Positions 8,505 through 17,652 of a DNA stretch of 61,181 nucleotides are shown here, in pieces. Made by a program: the position numbers and the translations under genes. The DNA is from an uncultured SAR86 cluster bacterium. Its GTDB lineage: Bacteria; Pseudomonadota; Gammaproteobacteria; Magnimaribacterales; D2472. Position 1 is the stretch's first letter. Each line of letters starts with the position of its first letter. The notes under the pieces were generated by a model. The model was given only the letters and a program-made list of their open reading frames with translations, had not been told where the DNA came from and searched no databases. The DNA is taken from assembly GCA_902622845.1 (NCBI GenBank), contig CACNRI010000005.1, forward strand, positions 1-61,181. Direction: 5' to 3'.

Positions 8505-9419
8505 TTAAGAATTTATAAAATTAATAGATCTTTTTCCAAATTTTTTCCACCAATCATCTGCAAGTGCCCTAATTCTTATTAAGTTTTTTTCAGAAATATC
8601 ATCCATTCGGCGATTTACATTGCCGATTGGTGAATTTATTCGTAGATAATCTTCTCCAATTAGGTCTTTTAAGATTTCATTTTGTAAACTTGATTCAAGC
8701 ATTATTCCCAAAATATCGTGTCTTAACCAGCCTAAAGCGCCCCAATTTCTTGAATTTTTTCCACTAATTTTTCTTTTGTTGAGTCCTGCACCGATACCTA
8801 ATACTTTTATATTGTCAGTGGAGAATAATTTTTTTGCCTCAACATACCCAATCAGAGAAGGATTATTTGTAGCAATCCCACCATCTATCAACCATCTTCC
8901 ATCCTCCATACTTGCTGTTGGGAAATAAATTGGAGCAGCACTTGAAGCATTGGCAGCATGCACTGCTGGGATTTTTGGATCTGCATAACTTGAAAGAAGT
9001 ATTGGTTTCCTTGCCTCTAAATCATATGCGGTTACAACAACAGGCTTTAATGACTGTCCGATTTTCTTATTTTCAAAAAAACTGTAAAGAATTTCTTTTT
9101 TTCCATCATTTGAGTATTTCGGTCTTGTTTGAAATATTGAAGTTTTATCTATGAAAGACTGATTCATAATCTTTTTTAGGTTTTCAACAGTCCAAAACTT
9201 TTCAAGGTCTTCGATCTTACATCCATTCATACCTAACATAAGTGCGTTAGTTGCACCTGCGCTGGTTCCTATAAATAAATCAAAAGAGTCGAAAATACTT
9301 TTTGATGACTCCTCTTCTAATCTCTTCAAGAAATAAACACCCATAATGGCTCTAACGCCACCGCCATCAAAGGCTAATACTTTTTTATATTTTTTGGAGA
9401 AAAGGTTAAGATATTTCAA
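8505..9419 (-). CDS. Patatin-like phospholipase
   Basis: A 304-residue patatin-family acyl hydrolase with a Ser-Asp dyad. The oxyanion loop DGGGVR is at 18-23, the nucleophile elbow GTSAG at 51-55 (Ser53), and the second catalytic residue is Asp179 in LIDGG. The family hydrolyses phospholipid or glycerolipid acyl chains. No signal peptide is present, so it is probably cytoplasmic or membrane-associated. The start must be a TTG at 9417-9419: a stop lies just upstream and the only nearby ATG falls inside the conserved motif region. The start faces that of the DUF2147 gene only 15 bases away. Confidence 0.9.
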   Translation of the reverse strand: MKYLNLFSKKYKKVLAFDGGGVRAIMGVYFLKRLEEESSKSIFDSFDLFIGTSAGATNALMLGMNGCKIEDLEKFWTVENLKKIMNQSFIDKTSIFQTRPKYSNDGKKEILYSFFENKKIGQSLKPVVVTAYDLEARKPILLSSYADPKIPAVHAANASSAAPIYFPTASMEDGRWLIDGGIATNNPSLIGYVEAKKLFSTDNIKVLGIGAGLNKRKISGKNSRNWGALGWLRHDILGIMLESSLQNEILKDLIGEDYLRINSPIGNVNRRMDDISEKNLIRIRALADDWWKKFGKRSINFINS

Positions 9420-9434
9420 CTTTTTTTAAAAATA

Positions 9435-9917
9435 ATGTTCAAACTATATTTTATATCTTTTTTTACTCTTTGTTCTGCTTACATATCTTCTGATGAAGGA
9501 ATTTTTGGATATTGGCTTACTTCAGGATCAATAGTGAAGATTGAAAATTGTAACAATCTAGTTTGTGGAAAGATTATTACAGTTTTTGTAGAGGATGGCA
9601 TTGATCCAAATTCGATCCTTGATAAAAATAACAAAAATAAATCTCTTAGAGAAAGAACATTAGTTGGTGTTGATTTACTGAGCGAGTTTCAAATCAATAG
9701 TAATGATCAAAAAACTTTTAAAGGAGGAAAAATATATGATCCGAGAAGCGGAAGAACATATAAATCAAATTTATATTTCAAGCCAAGTGGGAATTTAAAG
9801 GTGGAGGGATGTTTGCGTTCATTTTGCAGAGGTGAGGAATGGCAACCCCTCATAATTGAAATTAAAGATGATGGAACTATGGAAGCAAAAATTAAAAACT
9901 CTCCTCGAAGTAACTGA
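9435..9917 (+). CDS. Exported DUF2147-family protein
   Basis: A 160-residue protein with a signal peptide (hydrophobic YFISFFTLCSAYIS, cleaved near residue 19) and the features of the DUF2147 family: GYWLTSGSIVKIENC followed by LVCGKI near the N-terminus, and a second cysteine-bearing block GNLKVEGCLRSFCRGEEW near the C-terminus. Two cysteine pairs suggest periplasmic disulfides. The family is found in proteobacteria and has no established biochemical role. It diverges from the patatin gene and converges with aceF, overlapping its 3' end by 26 bases. Confidence 0.85.
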   Translation: MFKLYFISFFTLCSAYISSDEGIFGYWLTSGSIVKIENCNNLVCGKIITVFVEDGIDPNSILDKNNKNKSLRERTLVGVDLLSEFQINSNDQKTFKGGKIYDPRSGRTYKSNLYFKPSGNLKVEGCLRSFCRGEEWQPLIIEIKDDGTMEAKIKNSPRSN

Positions 9918-11148
9918 TATCTGAAAGAATTTCGCAAAATCTTGAGGTAAACTCAACACCCTGAACACCGTTTATGATTCTGTGATCATAAGAAAGAGAT
10001 ATAGGAAGATTAGTAATACTTATTGGTTTATTATCTTTTAATAATACTGAATTATAGCTCTTTGAAATACCTAATATTGCAACCTCTGGTGGATTAATAA
10101 TAGGTGTAAAGAATTTACCGCCAAAACTTCCAAGTGAACTAATTGTAAAAGTAGATCCCTTCAAATCTGCTACTTTAATCTTTCTTGACTTAGATAGGTT
10201 TGCAAGTCTAGCTATTTCATCAGATATTTCTCTTATGGACATCTTATTCGCTGATTTTATATTTGGAACAATTAAGCCTTGAGGTGTATCAACAGCAATA
10301 CCAAGATTAATAAAGTCTTTTTTTATAATTTTCATAGTATTCATATCTATTGAAGCATTGAATAATGGAAACTCCTCAAGAAGCTTAGAGATACCTTTAG
10401 CAAAAAAAGCTAAGGGTGAAACCTTGACCTTAAATTTCTCCATTAAAGACTTCCTTAAAGTTAAAAGTTCATCGATTGAAGTTTCATCATGCTGAGTAAC
10501 ATGAGGTATTGTTATCCAAGATTGTTGAAGATTGAGCGCTGAAGTTTTTTGGAATTTAGTTAAATCAATTTCTTCGACATTACCAAACTCAGAAAAATCG
10601 ATGCTTGGCATCTTAGGTATTCCACCTGAGGAGCCTTCAAGTTTTGATTTAACAAATTTATGAAGATCTTCTTTGAGAATTCTATTCCTTGGGCCCGTGG
10701 CAATTACCTTATTTAAGTCAATTCCAAATTCACGTGCTAATTTTCTTACTGCGGGACCTGCATATATTCCAGATACAGAAGATTCAAATTTTGGTTCCTC
10801 GATAATTTCTTCAACTTTTTTCTTTTCGATAATTTCTTCTGTTCCAACATTATCATCTTCTTGAATATCATTTTCATCTTCTTTATCGGAATCATCCTCT
10901 TTAATCTCTTCTTCAGTAATTTCAATTTCTAAGAAGTCATCTCCCTCCTTTACCTCATCCCCAATTTTTACGAGAACCTTTTTAACAACTCCATTTTTAG
11001 ATGCGGGAACATCCATTGCAGCTTTTTCAGATTCGAGAACAACGATCGAATCTTCTGAACCAACACTGTCACCAGGATTAACACAGATTTCAATAACTTC
11101 AGTATTTTCTGCATCTCCTAAGCTTGGAATTTTAATTACTTGCTTCAT
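9892..11148 (-). CDS. aceF: Pyruvate dehydrogenase E2, dihydrolipoamide acetyltransferase
   Basis: E2 transfers acetyl from lipoate to CoA in the pyruvate dehydrogenase complex. The 418-residue protein has one lipoyl domain (about 1-75; lipoylated Lys42 in LESEKAAMD), an acidic Glu/Asp-rich linker, a peripheral subunit-binding domain (about 130-170, with AGPAVRKLAREFGIDL) and a catalytic core ending with the CoA-acyltransferase motif DHRIINGVQG. E. coli AceF has three lipoyl domains; a single one is a streamlined form also seen in other bacteria. Its ATG directly follows the aceE stop (TAAATG), implying coupling. No lpd gene for E3 follows, so E3 must be elsewhere. Confidence 0.96.
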   Translation of the reverse strand: MKQVIKIPSLGDAENTEVIEICVNPGDSVGSEDSIVVLESEKAAMDVPASKNGVVKKVLVKIGDEVKEGDDFLEIEITEEEIKEDDSDKEDENDIQEDDNVGTEEIIEKKKVEEIIEEPKFESSVSGIYAGPAVRKLAREFGIDLNKVIATGPRNRILKEDLHKFVKSKLEGSSGGIPKMPSIDFSEFGNVEEIDLTKFQKTSALNLQQSWITIPHVTQHDETSIDELLTLRKSLMEKFKVKVSPLAFFAKGISKLLEEFPLFNASIDMNTMKIIKKDFINLGIAVDTPQGLIVPNIKSANKMSIREISDEIARLANLSKSRKIKVADLKGSTFTISSLGSFGGKFFTPIINPPEVAILGISKSYNSVLLKDNKPISITNLPISLSYDHRIINGVQGVEFTSRFCEILSDISYFEESF

Positions 11149-13794
11149 TTATGTATTCCAAGGTGACATCTTATTTTTATTTACTTTGATTTCTTTATAA
11201 ATCTTTTGAAGTTCCTTTTTATTAAGCTGCCCTTCTTTGTGAAGTGCATAAGCTGCAGTCATAACAATACTCTTTGAATCGACTTCAAAAAACTCTCGTA
11301 ACTTTGCCCTGCTATCGCTTCTGCCAAAACCATCGGTTCCAAGTGTGTAATAGGAAGAATCTATATATGGTCTTATTTGCTCAGAATAAGCTCTCATATA
11401 ATCTGTTGATGCCACTGTTGGAATATCATATTCTGAAAAGGATTTAGCTACGAAAGACTCTCTTACTTGGTTCGACGGATTTTTAATATTTTCATTCTCA
11501 ACTTCCATTCCATCTTTTCTGAGCATATTAAAACTGGTTACGCTCCAAACTTCACTTTCAATCGCAAAACCACTTAATATTTCAGCTGCTTTAATACTCT
11601 CATTTAAGATAGCTCCAGAACCAAGCAGTCTTATTTGAGGTTTTTTAGTTTTAGAAATTTTATGCATTCCTTTAATGATATTGCTGTCAACATCCTTGCC
11701 TTTTGGTTTTGTTGGTTGAACGTATCTTTCATTAGTAACAGTTAAATAGTAAAAATAATTCTTTTTATCTTTATACATCTCCCTCAAGCCATGTTCGATA
11801 ATTACAGCTAGCTCATAACCATAAGCGGGATCGTAAGATTTACAGTTTGGAATAGTTGATGAAAGGATATGGCTATGGCCATCTTGATGCTGAAGACCTT
11901 CTCCATTTAATGTTGTTCTTCCTGATGTTGCACCTATTAAAAAACCTTTAGCTTGAGCATCACCTGCAGCCCATGCTAAGTCATGTATTCTTTGGAAACC
12001 AAACATTGAATAAAAAACATAGAAGGGAATCATGGTTAAATTATGATTAGAATATGAGGTTGCTAATGCTGTCCAAGCAGCGAAAGATCCGGCCTCAGTG
12101 ATTCCTTCTTCGAGCATTACTCCAGTCTCGGATTCTTTATACCACATAACTTGATCAGCATCTTCTGGTTCATATAGCTGTCCTTCTGAGGAGTAAATTC
12201 CTATTTGCTTAAACATACCTTCCATACCAAATGTTCTAGCCTCGTCAGGAACTATTGGCACTACTCGCTCCCCAAGGTTTTCATCCTTGATAAGGTTATT
12301 CATAATCCGAACACAATTTGTTGTAGTTGATACCTTTCTTTCACCACTGCCTTCGTGAAGAACTTTAAAGGCATCTTTATTTTTAAGTTTAAGAGTTTCA
12401 GAGTGTTCTCTTCTTTGCGGGACTGATCCACCAAGTTTTTTTCTTGTCTCCTTAAGATATTTTATTTCAGGAGAATCTTCTTTTGGCCTTACATAAGGAA
12501 GATCTTCTATCTCATCATCAGAGACAGGTATATCAAATCGATCTCTAAAAATCTTAATGTTTTCAAGGGAAAGTTTCTTTACTTGATGGGTCGTATTGTC
12601 TGCTTCTCTTGACCCAACACCATAACCCTTTGTTGTGAGCGCAAGAATAACTGTAGGCGCTCCTTTATGGTTCACTGCTTCATGATAGGCGGCATAAACC
12701 TTATATGGATCATGGCCACCTCTATTTAATTTATAGATCTCTTCATCGGATAGACCTTTAACTAACTTAAGCGCCTCGGGATGTTTACCAAAGAAGTTTT
12801 CGCGGGTGTATGCTCCTCCTTTTGCTTTAAAGTTTTGCATTTCTCCATCAACGACTTCATCCATTATTTTTTGAAGATGTCCGCCTTTGTCTTTAGCCAT
12901 AATAGGATCCCAAAGTCGGCCCCAAACAACTTTGATAACATTCCAGCCAGATCCTCTAAATTGTCTTTCTAATTCCTGTATTACTTTTCCATTTCCTCTT
13001 ACAGGGCCATCCAGTCTTTGAAGATTGCAATTTATAACAAAGATCAAATTGTCTAATTTTTCTCTTGCAGCTAAACCGATTGCTCCTAATGATTCAGGTT
13101 CATCCATTTCACCATCACCCCAAAATCCCCAAATCTTTCTATCACCTAAATCTTTTAATCCTCGCGCATGAAGATACTTCATAACATGAGCTTGATAGAT
13201 CGCAGAAATAGGTCCAAGACCCATTGAAACGACTGGGAATTGCCAATAGTCAGGCATCAGCCATGGATGTGGATAAGAAGAAAGTCCTGGTTTATCAACT
13301 TCTCTCCTAAAATTATCTAAATCCTCTTCACTTAGACGCCCTTCAAGAAAACTTCTTGCATAAATACCTGGTGAAGAGTGTCCTTGAAAATATACTAAAT
13401 CATCATTTTTGCTTTCTTGCCCTCTAAAGAAATAATTAAAGCCAATGTCATAGAGCATTGCTGCTGATGAAAAAGTAGCAATATGTCCGCCAAGTTCGTC
13501 ATCATTTTTGTTTGCTCTTAATACAGTAACAAGAGCATTCCATCTGATTAGTGATCTAATTCTTCTCTCCATAAAAAGATCACCTGGCATCATTGCCTCA
13601 TTTTCAGGAGAGATGGTATTTTTGAATGGTGTTGTTAAATTATAAGAAGGCACAGCCCCCTTATCCATAAGGTGTCTAGCTAACTCATTTAAAAGAAATG
13701 ATGCTCTTTCAGTTCCCTGATCATCAATTACATCATCAAGTGACTCGATCCACTCTCTTGTTTCGATAGGATCAAAATCTTTACCAGATTTCAT
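11149..13794 (-). CDS. aceE: Pyruvate dehydrogenase E1, homodimeric type
   Basis: The 881-residue homodimeric E1 decarboxylates pyruvate with thiamine diphosphate and reductively acetylates E2. The cofactor and Mg motif is WGDGEMDEPESLGAIGLA, near residue 230. Other family blocks are RFLGH-type segment HIATFSSAAMLYDIGFNYFF, YPHPWLMPDYWQFPVVSMGLG and, in the C-terminal half, EEGITEAGSFAAWTALATSY. Length matches E. coli AceE (887). It is first in a tight pair with aceF and lies 29 bases downstream of the amidase-rhodanese gene on the same strand, so a longer transcript is possible. Confidence 0.97.
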   Translation of the reverse strand: MKSGKDFDPIETREWIESLDDVIDDQGTERASFLLNELARHLMDKGAVPSYNLTTPFKNTISPENEAMMPGDLFMERRIRSLIRWNALVTVLRANKNDDELGGHIATFSSAAMLYDIGFNYFFRGQESKNDDLVYFQGHSSPGIYARSFLEGRLSEEDLDNFRREVDKPGLSSYPHPWLMPDYWQFPVVSMGLGPISAIYQAHVMKYLHARGLKDLGDRKIWGFWGDGEMDEPESLGAIGLAAREKLDNLIFVINCNLQRLDGPVRGNGKVIQELERQFRGSGWNVIKVVWGRLWDPIMAKDKGGHLQKIMDEVVDGEMQNFKAKGGAYTRENFFGKHPEALKLVKGLSDEEIYKLNRGGHDPYKVYAAYHEAVNHKGAPTVILALTTKGYGVGSREADNTTHQVKKLSLENIKIFRDRFDIPVSDDEIEDLPYVRPKEDSPEIKYLKETRKKLGGSVPQRREHSETLKLKNKDAFKVLHEGSGERKVSTTTNCVRIMNNLIKDENLGERVVPIVPDEARTFGMEGMFKQIGIYSSEGQLYEPEDADQVMWYKESETGVMLEEGITEAGSFAAWTALATSYSNHNLTMIPFYVFYSMFGFQRIHDLAWAAGDAQAKGFLIGATSGRTTLNGEGLQHQDGHSHILSSTIPNCKSYDPAYGYELAVIIEHGLREMYKDKKNYFYYLTVTNERYVQPTKPKGKDVDSNIIKGMHKISKTKKPQIRLLGSGAILNESIKAAEILSGFAIESEVWSVTSFNMLRKDGMEVENENIKNPSNQVRESFVAKSFSEYDIPTVASTDYMRAYSEQIRPYIDSSYYTLGTDGFGRSDSRAKLREFFEVDSKSIVMTAAYALHKEGQLNKKELQKIYKEIKVNKNKMSPWNT

Positions 13795-13823
13795 GGGATG
13801 ATTTTAACACTTATTGATATTAA

Positions 13824-15440
13824 TTATTCTGAATATTTAACTATTTTCTTATCTAGTTTTTCTGCAGCTTCTATTATACCGCCAATATTTTTTGCATTTG
13901 TGAATCCCATTTTTTCAAGAATTGCAGTTGCTTTACCAGATCTGTTACCACTCCTACAATAGAGATATATTGATTGATCTTTTGAAATATCTATATTGCT
14001 TATTTCTTTTTCTATATCAGTCCACTCAATGTGAATTGCATCTTGAATAATCCCAGTTTTTACTTCATCTAATGATCTAACATCAATTATTGTGGATTTA
14101 TCGGTTAGTTTTGAATCAATTGCAGCAGCAAACTTCAAAATTTCTCTATCATCCCAACGCCTGCCAATAATAGAAATACCCACTGGAAAATTATCTATAT
14201 TAAAAAATGGAATTGTAATATGGGGCATTCCATTATGTGCTGCGAATCCACCACTACTAAATCTGAGAGTTTCCTGCATAGCTGGCCAATCGCCGCCATC
14301 ATAATTTATTTTCCACGCTGGTCCTCTTGTAAGACCAATAAAAGCATCCAATTCATACTGTTCAAGAAGTCTCAAGGTCTCTTTGTATGAATTACTTACT
14401 TTATGTTTTGACCACATATATTTTATGTAACTATCACTTTCTAAGGATTGAAAAAAAATATCTTGGCCAAAGTGTGGCATAACAGTATTCTTATTATCAT
14501 CATTAAATATGATCAAATCATTGAGATTTTGCATTTTGGATGATGAGCTTTGTAGATATTTCTCTAGACCAACTCTAAATTCATATAAAAGAATAAAATA
14601 TTCGGCTTCATCTGGATAAATTCGATCATCTTTTATTTCAATAACTTCACCACCGAGTTTTTTTACTACCGCTTTGATTTCGTTATGAAACTCAATCACT
14701 TGTGGGTGCTGGTTATCAGCATTAAGTAATCCGAATCGAATACCATCAAGCCTCTTATTGTTGATTACACTCACAAAATTGAAATTAAAATCTTCAGGAA
14801 TATATGAGGTCGCCTTATCATTTGGATCATAACCAGAAATTACTTCTAATGTCTTTGCAACAATTTCCAAAGTTTTGCCCATTGGGCCTGCAGTATCTTG
14901 TGATGAGGAAATTGGAATTATTCCCGATCTACTTACCAAACCGACTGTTGGTTTAAATCCGATAATGCCATTAATAGACGATGGGCAAGAAATAGATCCA
15001 TTTGTTTCGGTTCCGATTGCAATATCAACCAATCCAGAAGCAACAGCTACAGCAGATCCTGAACTTGATCCACATGGATTATATTTGCTATTTAGTACAT
15101 GAGTAGTTTGACCGCCTTTACTAGACCAACCACTAACAGAATTTTCACTCCTAAAATTTGCCCATTCTGAAAGGTTAGCTTTGCCGGCAATATTAAAATT
15201 TGCATCAATGAGTTTTTGAATTAAAAATGCATTAGAACTGGCTTTGTTATCATTTAGGGCAACAGACCCAGCCGAAGTTATTTTTCCTTCAATATCTATA
15301 TTGTCTTTGATAACAATATTAATTCTACTATCAGATTTCCCGTAAAACTCTATAAGTGAATTATTGATATCAAAATCAGCGCCTAACGAGACTCCAAAAG
15401 AAACTAAAAATAAAACACCTTTTTGTTTCCAACTTTCCAT
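13824..15440 (-). CDS. Exported amidase fused to a rhodanese domain
   Basis: A 538-residue two-domain protein. Residues 1-20 resemble a Sec signal peptide (WKQKG then VLFLVSFGVSLGA). Residues about 25-440 are an amidase-signature enzyme with the Ser-cisSer-Lys triad: Lys45 in VIKDNID, the glycine/serine loop GSSSGS at 124-129, and Ser149 in TNGSIS. Residues about 445-535 form a rhodanese-like domain with the active-site loop CRSGNR (Cys495), normally used for sulfur or persulfide transfer. The domains are joined in one frame with no stop. Amidases cleave carboxamides or esters; the substrate is unknown. Its usual relatives lack the rhodanese part. It is codirectional with the lipoprotein upstream (32-base gap) and aceE downstream. 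Confidence 0.85.
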   Translation of the reverse strand: MESWKQKGVLFLVSFGVSLGADFDINNSLIEFYGKSDSRINIVIKDNIDIEGKITSAGSVALNDNKASSNAFLIQKLIDANFNIAGKANLSEWANFRSENSVSGWSSKGGQTTHVLNSKYNPCGSSSGSAVAVASGLVDIAIGTETNGSISCPSSINGIIGFKPTVGLVSRSGIIPISSSQDTAGPMGKTLEIVAKTLEVISGYDPNDKATSYIPEDFNFNFVSVINNKRLDGIRFGLLNADNQHPQVIEFHNEIKAVVKKLGGEVIEIKDDRIYPDEAEYFILLYEFRVGLEKYLQSSSSKMQNLNDLIIFNDDNKNTVMPHFGQDIFFQSLESDSYIKYMWSKHKVSNSYKETLRLLEQYELDAFIGLTRGPAWKINYDGGDWPAMQETLRFSSGGFAAHNGMPHITIPFFNIDNFPVGISIIGRRWDDREILKFAAAIDSKLTDKSTIIDVRSLDEVKTGIIQDAIHIEWTDIEKEISNIDISKDQSIYLYCRSGNRSGKATAILEKMGFTNAKNIGGIIEAAEKLDKKIVKYSE

Positions 15441-15472
15441 TGAAGAAGTTTTATTTCATATACCTCAATTAT

Positions 15473-16657
15473 TTATCTAATGGATACACCATCAAACATT
15501 GTGGCATCAATGGACTCTCCACAAGTTACCATTTCAGCGGCCTTAGCAGGTAGATTTGTTGAATTCCATATCGCAAGATCACTTTCTCTTGCCTCATCTG
15601 TTGGCCAAATATCTAACCAAACAAAATCTGGTCTTGGATCAGGATCAAACATTGGATCAAGCAACATATACCAATGGTTATCTGAAAGTGTTGTAATCGA
15701 ATTTAAGTCTGCTCTGTAATCATGCAAAGTATTGAAATCTGATCCTTCATTGAAGTTACAAAAGAAATAACTATGGGTAAAACTATCTGATGTGCTCCAT
15801 GACTTAGGTAATCTTCCTATTTCTGAGCTAAACAAAAAAGCATTTTCAGAACTATAATCCCAAACTCCACTGATTGTCTCTCTCCATTCAGCATCATGAT
15901 TTTCTAACCAGTCACTCCAACAAGCATCTCTAGCCTGTTCTGAAGGCCATACCATCATCCAAATAAAATCAAAGTTCTCTTGGTCTTCTTTAGGAGTTAT
16001 TATATTAGCGCCATCCATTTGACAGCCCATTGAATCAATCTTTTTATTCCATTGAGCTGTTAGGTCTTCTAATTTCTCTTGAGAAAAATCTGGACCTTTT
16101 GTTTGCCAAACATACTCAATTAATATTTCACTTTGATTTGGAAACAAAGTATTACCATATAAGCTACGAGCAACTAAAATATCGCTATTGTATTCGTCAA
16201 CACTAATTATCTTTCCATCTTTGAATTTATAGGTAAACACATACTCATTATCATATTCACCAAAGGCACCTTCAGCATCACCAACCATAATTACTGCCGC
16301 ACTATCCGTATCAGCAATTACATCAACAGGTGTGAGGACTATCCCATTTGGGACAAGCTGACCAACGACATTAAGAAACTCGCTAAAATATGCCTCTTTA
16401 TCATAAGAGCTCTTTATAACAACACTACCTTGAGCATATATAGGTATCTTCCCCATATATCTAAAAGTAAAATCTTCATGAACTAACTTTTTGGCCTCAT
16501 CAGGATCATTCAGCACAAGATCAATAAACTTCTCAGCAATTTGAGCATTTTCATATGCATCTGGACTGACAACATCACCATCAACTTTGTAATAAGAGTA
16601 AGTATCACATCCAGAAATTATTAGTAATAAAACAGGTAGGTATAAAAAATTTTTCAT
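15473..16657 (-). CDS. Lipoprotein with NTF2-like domain and internal repeat
   Basis: A 394-residue predicted lipoprotein: signal peptide MKNFLYLPVLLLIISGC with lipobox ISGC and lipidated Cys17. Residues about 30-170 look like a SnoaL/NTF2-like domain (FIDLVLNDPDEAKKLVHEDF, YVFTYKFKDGKIISVDEY). The second half holds two copies of a unit: DFIWMMVWPSEQARDACWSDW and, about 120 residues later, DFVWLDIWPTDEARESDLAIW. The function is not recognised. It is upstream of the amidase-rhodanese gene with a 32-base gap, so both may form one envelope-directed transcript. Confidence 0.75.
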   Translation of the reverse strand: MKNFLYLPVLLLIISGCDTYSYYKVDGDVVSPDAYENAQIAEKFIDLVLNDPDEAKKLVHEDFTFRYMGKIPIYAQGSVVIKSSYDKEAYFSEFLNVVGQLVPNGIVLTPVDVIADTDSAAVIMVGDAEGAFGEYDNEYVFTYKFKDGKIISVDEYNSDILVARSLYGNTLFPNQSEILIEYVWQTKGPDFSQEKLEDLTAQWNKKIDSMGCQMDGANIITPKEDQENFDFIWMMVWPSEQARDACWSDWLENHDAEWRETISGVWDYSSENAFLFSSEIGRLPKSWSTSDSFTHSYFFCNFNEGSDFNTLHDYRADLNSITTLSDNHWYMLLDPMFDPDPRPDFVWLDIWPTDEARESDLAIWNSTNLPAKAAEMVTCGESIDATMFDGVSIR

Positions 16658-16730
16658 AGATTCTCCATAAAAACTTAAGTTTTATTATTACACATATCTT
16701 TTTTCAAAAGATACTCTATTTGTGACAATT

Positions 16731-16760
16731 AAGAAAAAAAAGCCCTATTTAAAGGGCTTT
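16731..16760 (-). terminator. Intrinsic terminator after tRNA-Glu
   Basis: Plus-strand AAAGCCCT (16739-16746) and AGGGCTTT (16753-16760) form an 8-bp stem with a 6-base loop, flanked by an A run at 16733-16741, which is a T run on the minus strand. It ends the tRNA-Glu transcript 9 bases beyond the CCA end. Confidence 0.85.
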
Positions 16761-16769
16761 TTAAGAAAT

Positions 16770-16845
<76 letters not shown>

Positions 16846-16855
16846 AGGAGCCGTA

Positions 16856-16883
16856 ATTATAATCATTTAAAAGCTTCTTTCAA
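16856..16883 (-). promoter_or_regulatory. Strong sigma-70 promoter for tRNA-Glu
   Basis: On the minus strand: -35 TTGAAA (16878-16883), 16-base spacer, perfect -10 TATAAT (16856-16861). A G+C-rich stretch follows the -10, as in growth-rate-controlled stable-RNA promoters. It sits 10 bases upstream of the tRNA and just after the trmJ stop. Confidence 0.75.
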
Positions 16884-16890
16884 ATATAGA

Positions 16891-17616
16891 TTACTTAATT
16901 TTCTTATTAATTCTTGTTAGAAATCCACGAAGAAAATTACCTTCCATTTTGTCAGGTTTTAATCGAGTAAACATTCTTTTAATTCTGACGAGAATTTTTT
17001 TTGCATTCTCTTCATCAAACAAATTAAGTTTATAACTTGTATCAACGAAGTGATCTATCAACATTGTTAATTCCTCAGAATTAAGTTCTGGATAATCTTG
17101 CCACTCAGTATCAATTTTAATATCAGAATTTTTAAAAATCTCGTAAGCGATTACTTGAACAGACATTGCAATATTTAAAACTGGATAATCATCACTCGAT
17201 GGAATCAAGATATGCTTATTAGCCTTTTGCAATTCATCATTAGTCAGGCCCCTATCCTCTCTTCCAAAAATTATTGATGTTCTTGAATCTTTATTGACGT
17301 TCTTATTTATTTCTATACCAGCTTCATCTGCAGTAATGATTGGCCAAGAGATGGTTCGAGTTCTCGCAGAGGTAGCATAAATATTAGTACTGTCTTTAAT
17401 AGCTTCCTCAAGAGTATTGACTACAGTAGCCTGCTCAATTACATCCTGAGCATTGCCAGATAGCATAAATGCTTCTTTGCTTGGAAATTCTTTTGGGTTA
17501 ACCAATATGAGGTTGCTAAGTCCCATTGTTTTCATAGCTCTGGCAACAGAGCCTATATTCCCCGGATGAGAGGTCTCAACTAAAATAATATCAATCTGGT
17601 TTTTTATGTCATTCAT
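16891..17616 (-). CDS. trmJ: tRNA (cytidine/uridine-2'-O-)-methyltransferase TrmJ
   Basis: TrmJ methylates the 2'-OH of residue 32 in the anticodon loop of several tRNAs, using SAM. The protein has the SPOUT trefoil-knot motifs: ILVETSHPGNIGSVARAMKTMG near the N-terminus, FGREDRGLTNDEL in the middle, and IPSSDDYPVLNIAMSVQVIAYE forming the SAM-binding knot. I place the start at the ATG at 17614-17616 (MNDIKNQIDIIL), giving 241 residues. A longer frame beginning at 17661 exists but would run into the divergent suhB start and adds residues not seen in the family. Divergent trmJ-suhB is a conserved gammaproteobacterial arrangement. Confidence 0.93.
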   Translation of the reverse strand: MNDIKNQIDIILVETSHPGNIGSVARAMKTMGLSNLILVNPKEFPSKEAFMLSGNAQDVIEQATVVNTLEEAIKDSTNIYATSARTRTISWPIITADEAGIEINKNVNKDSRTSIIFGREDRGLTNDELQKANKHILIPSSDDYPVLNIAMSVQVIAYEIFKNSDIKIDTEWQDYPELNSEELTMLIDHFVDTSYKLNLFDEENAKKILVRIKRMFTRLKPDKMEGNFLRGFLTRINKKIK

Positions 17617-17652
17617 ATCGTTATTATGAATATTTCCATTACAATATGCGAG

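Noticed and set aside
13268-13276. Perfect DnaA box in aceE, and another in rsmJ at 27838-27846
   Set aside because: Single boxes inside coding sequence are expected by chance and encode conserved residues; only clustered intergenic boxes were kept.
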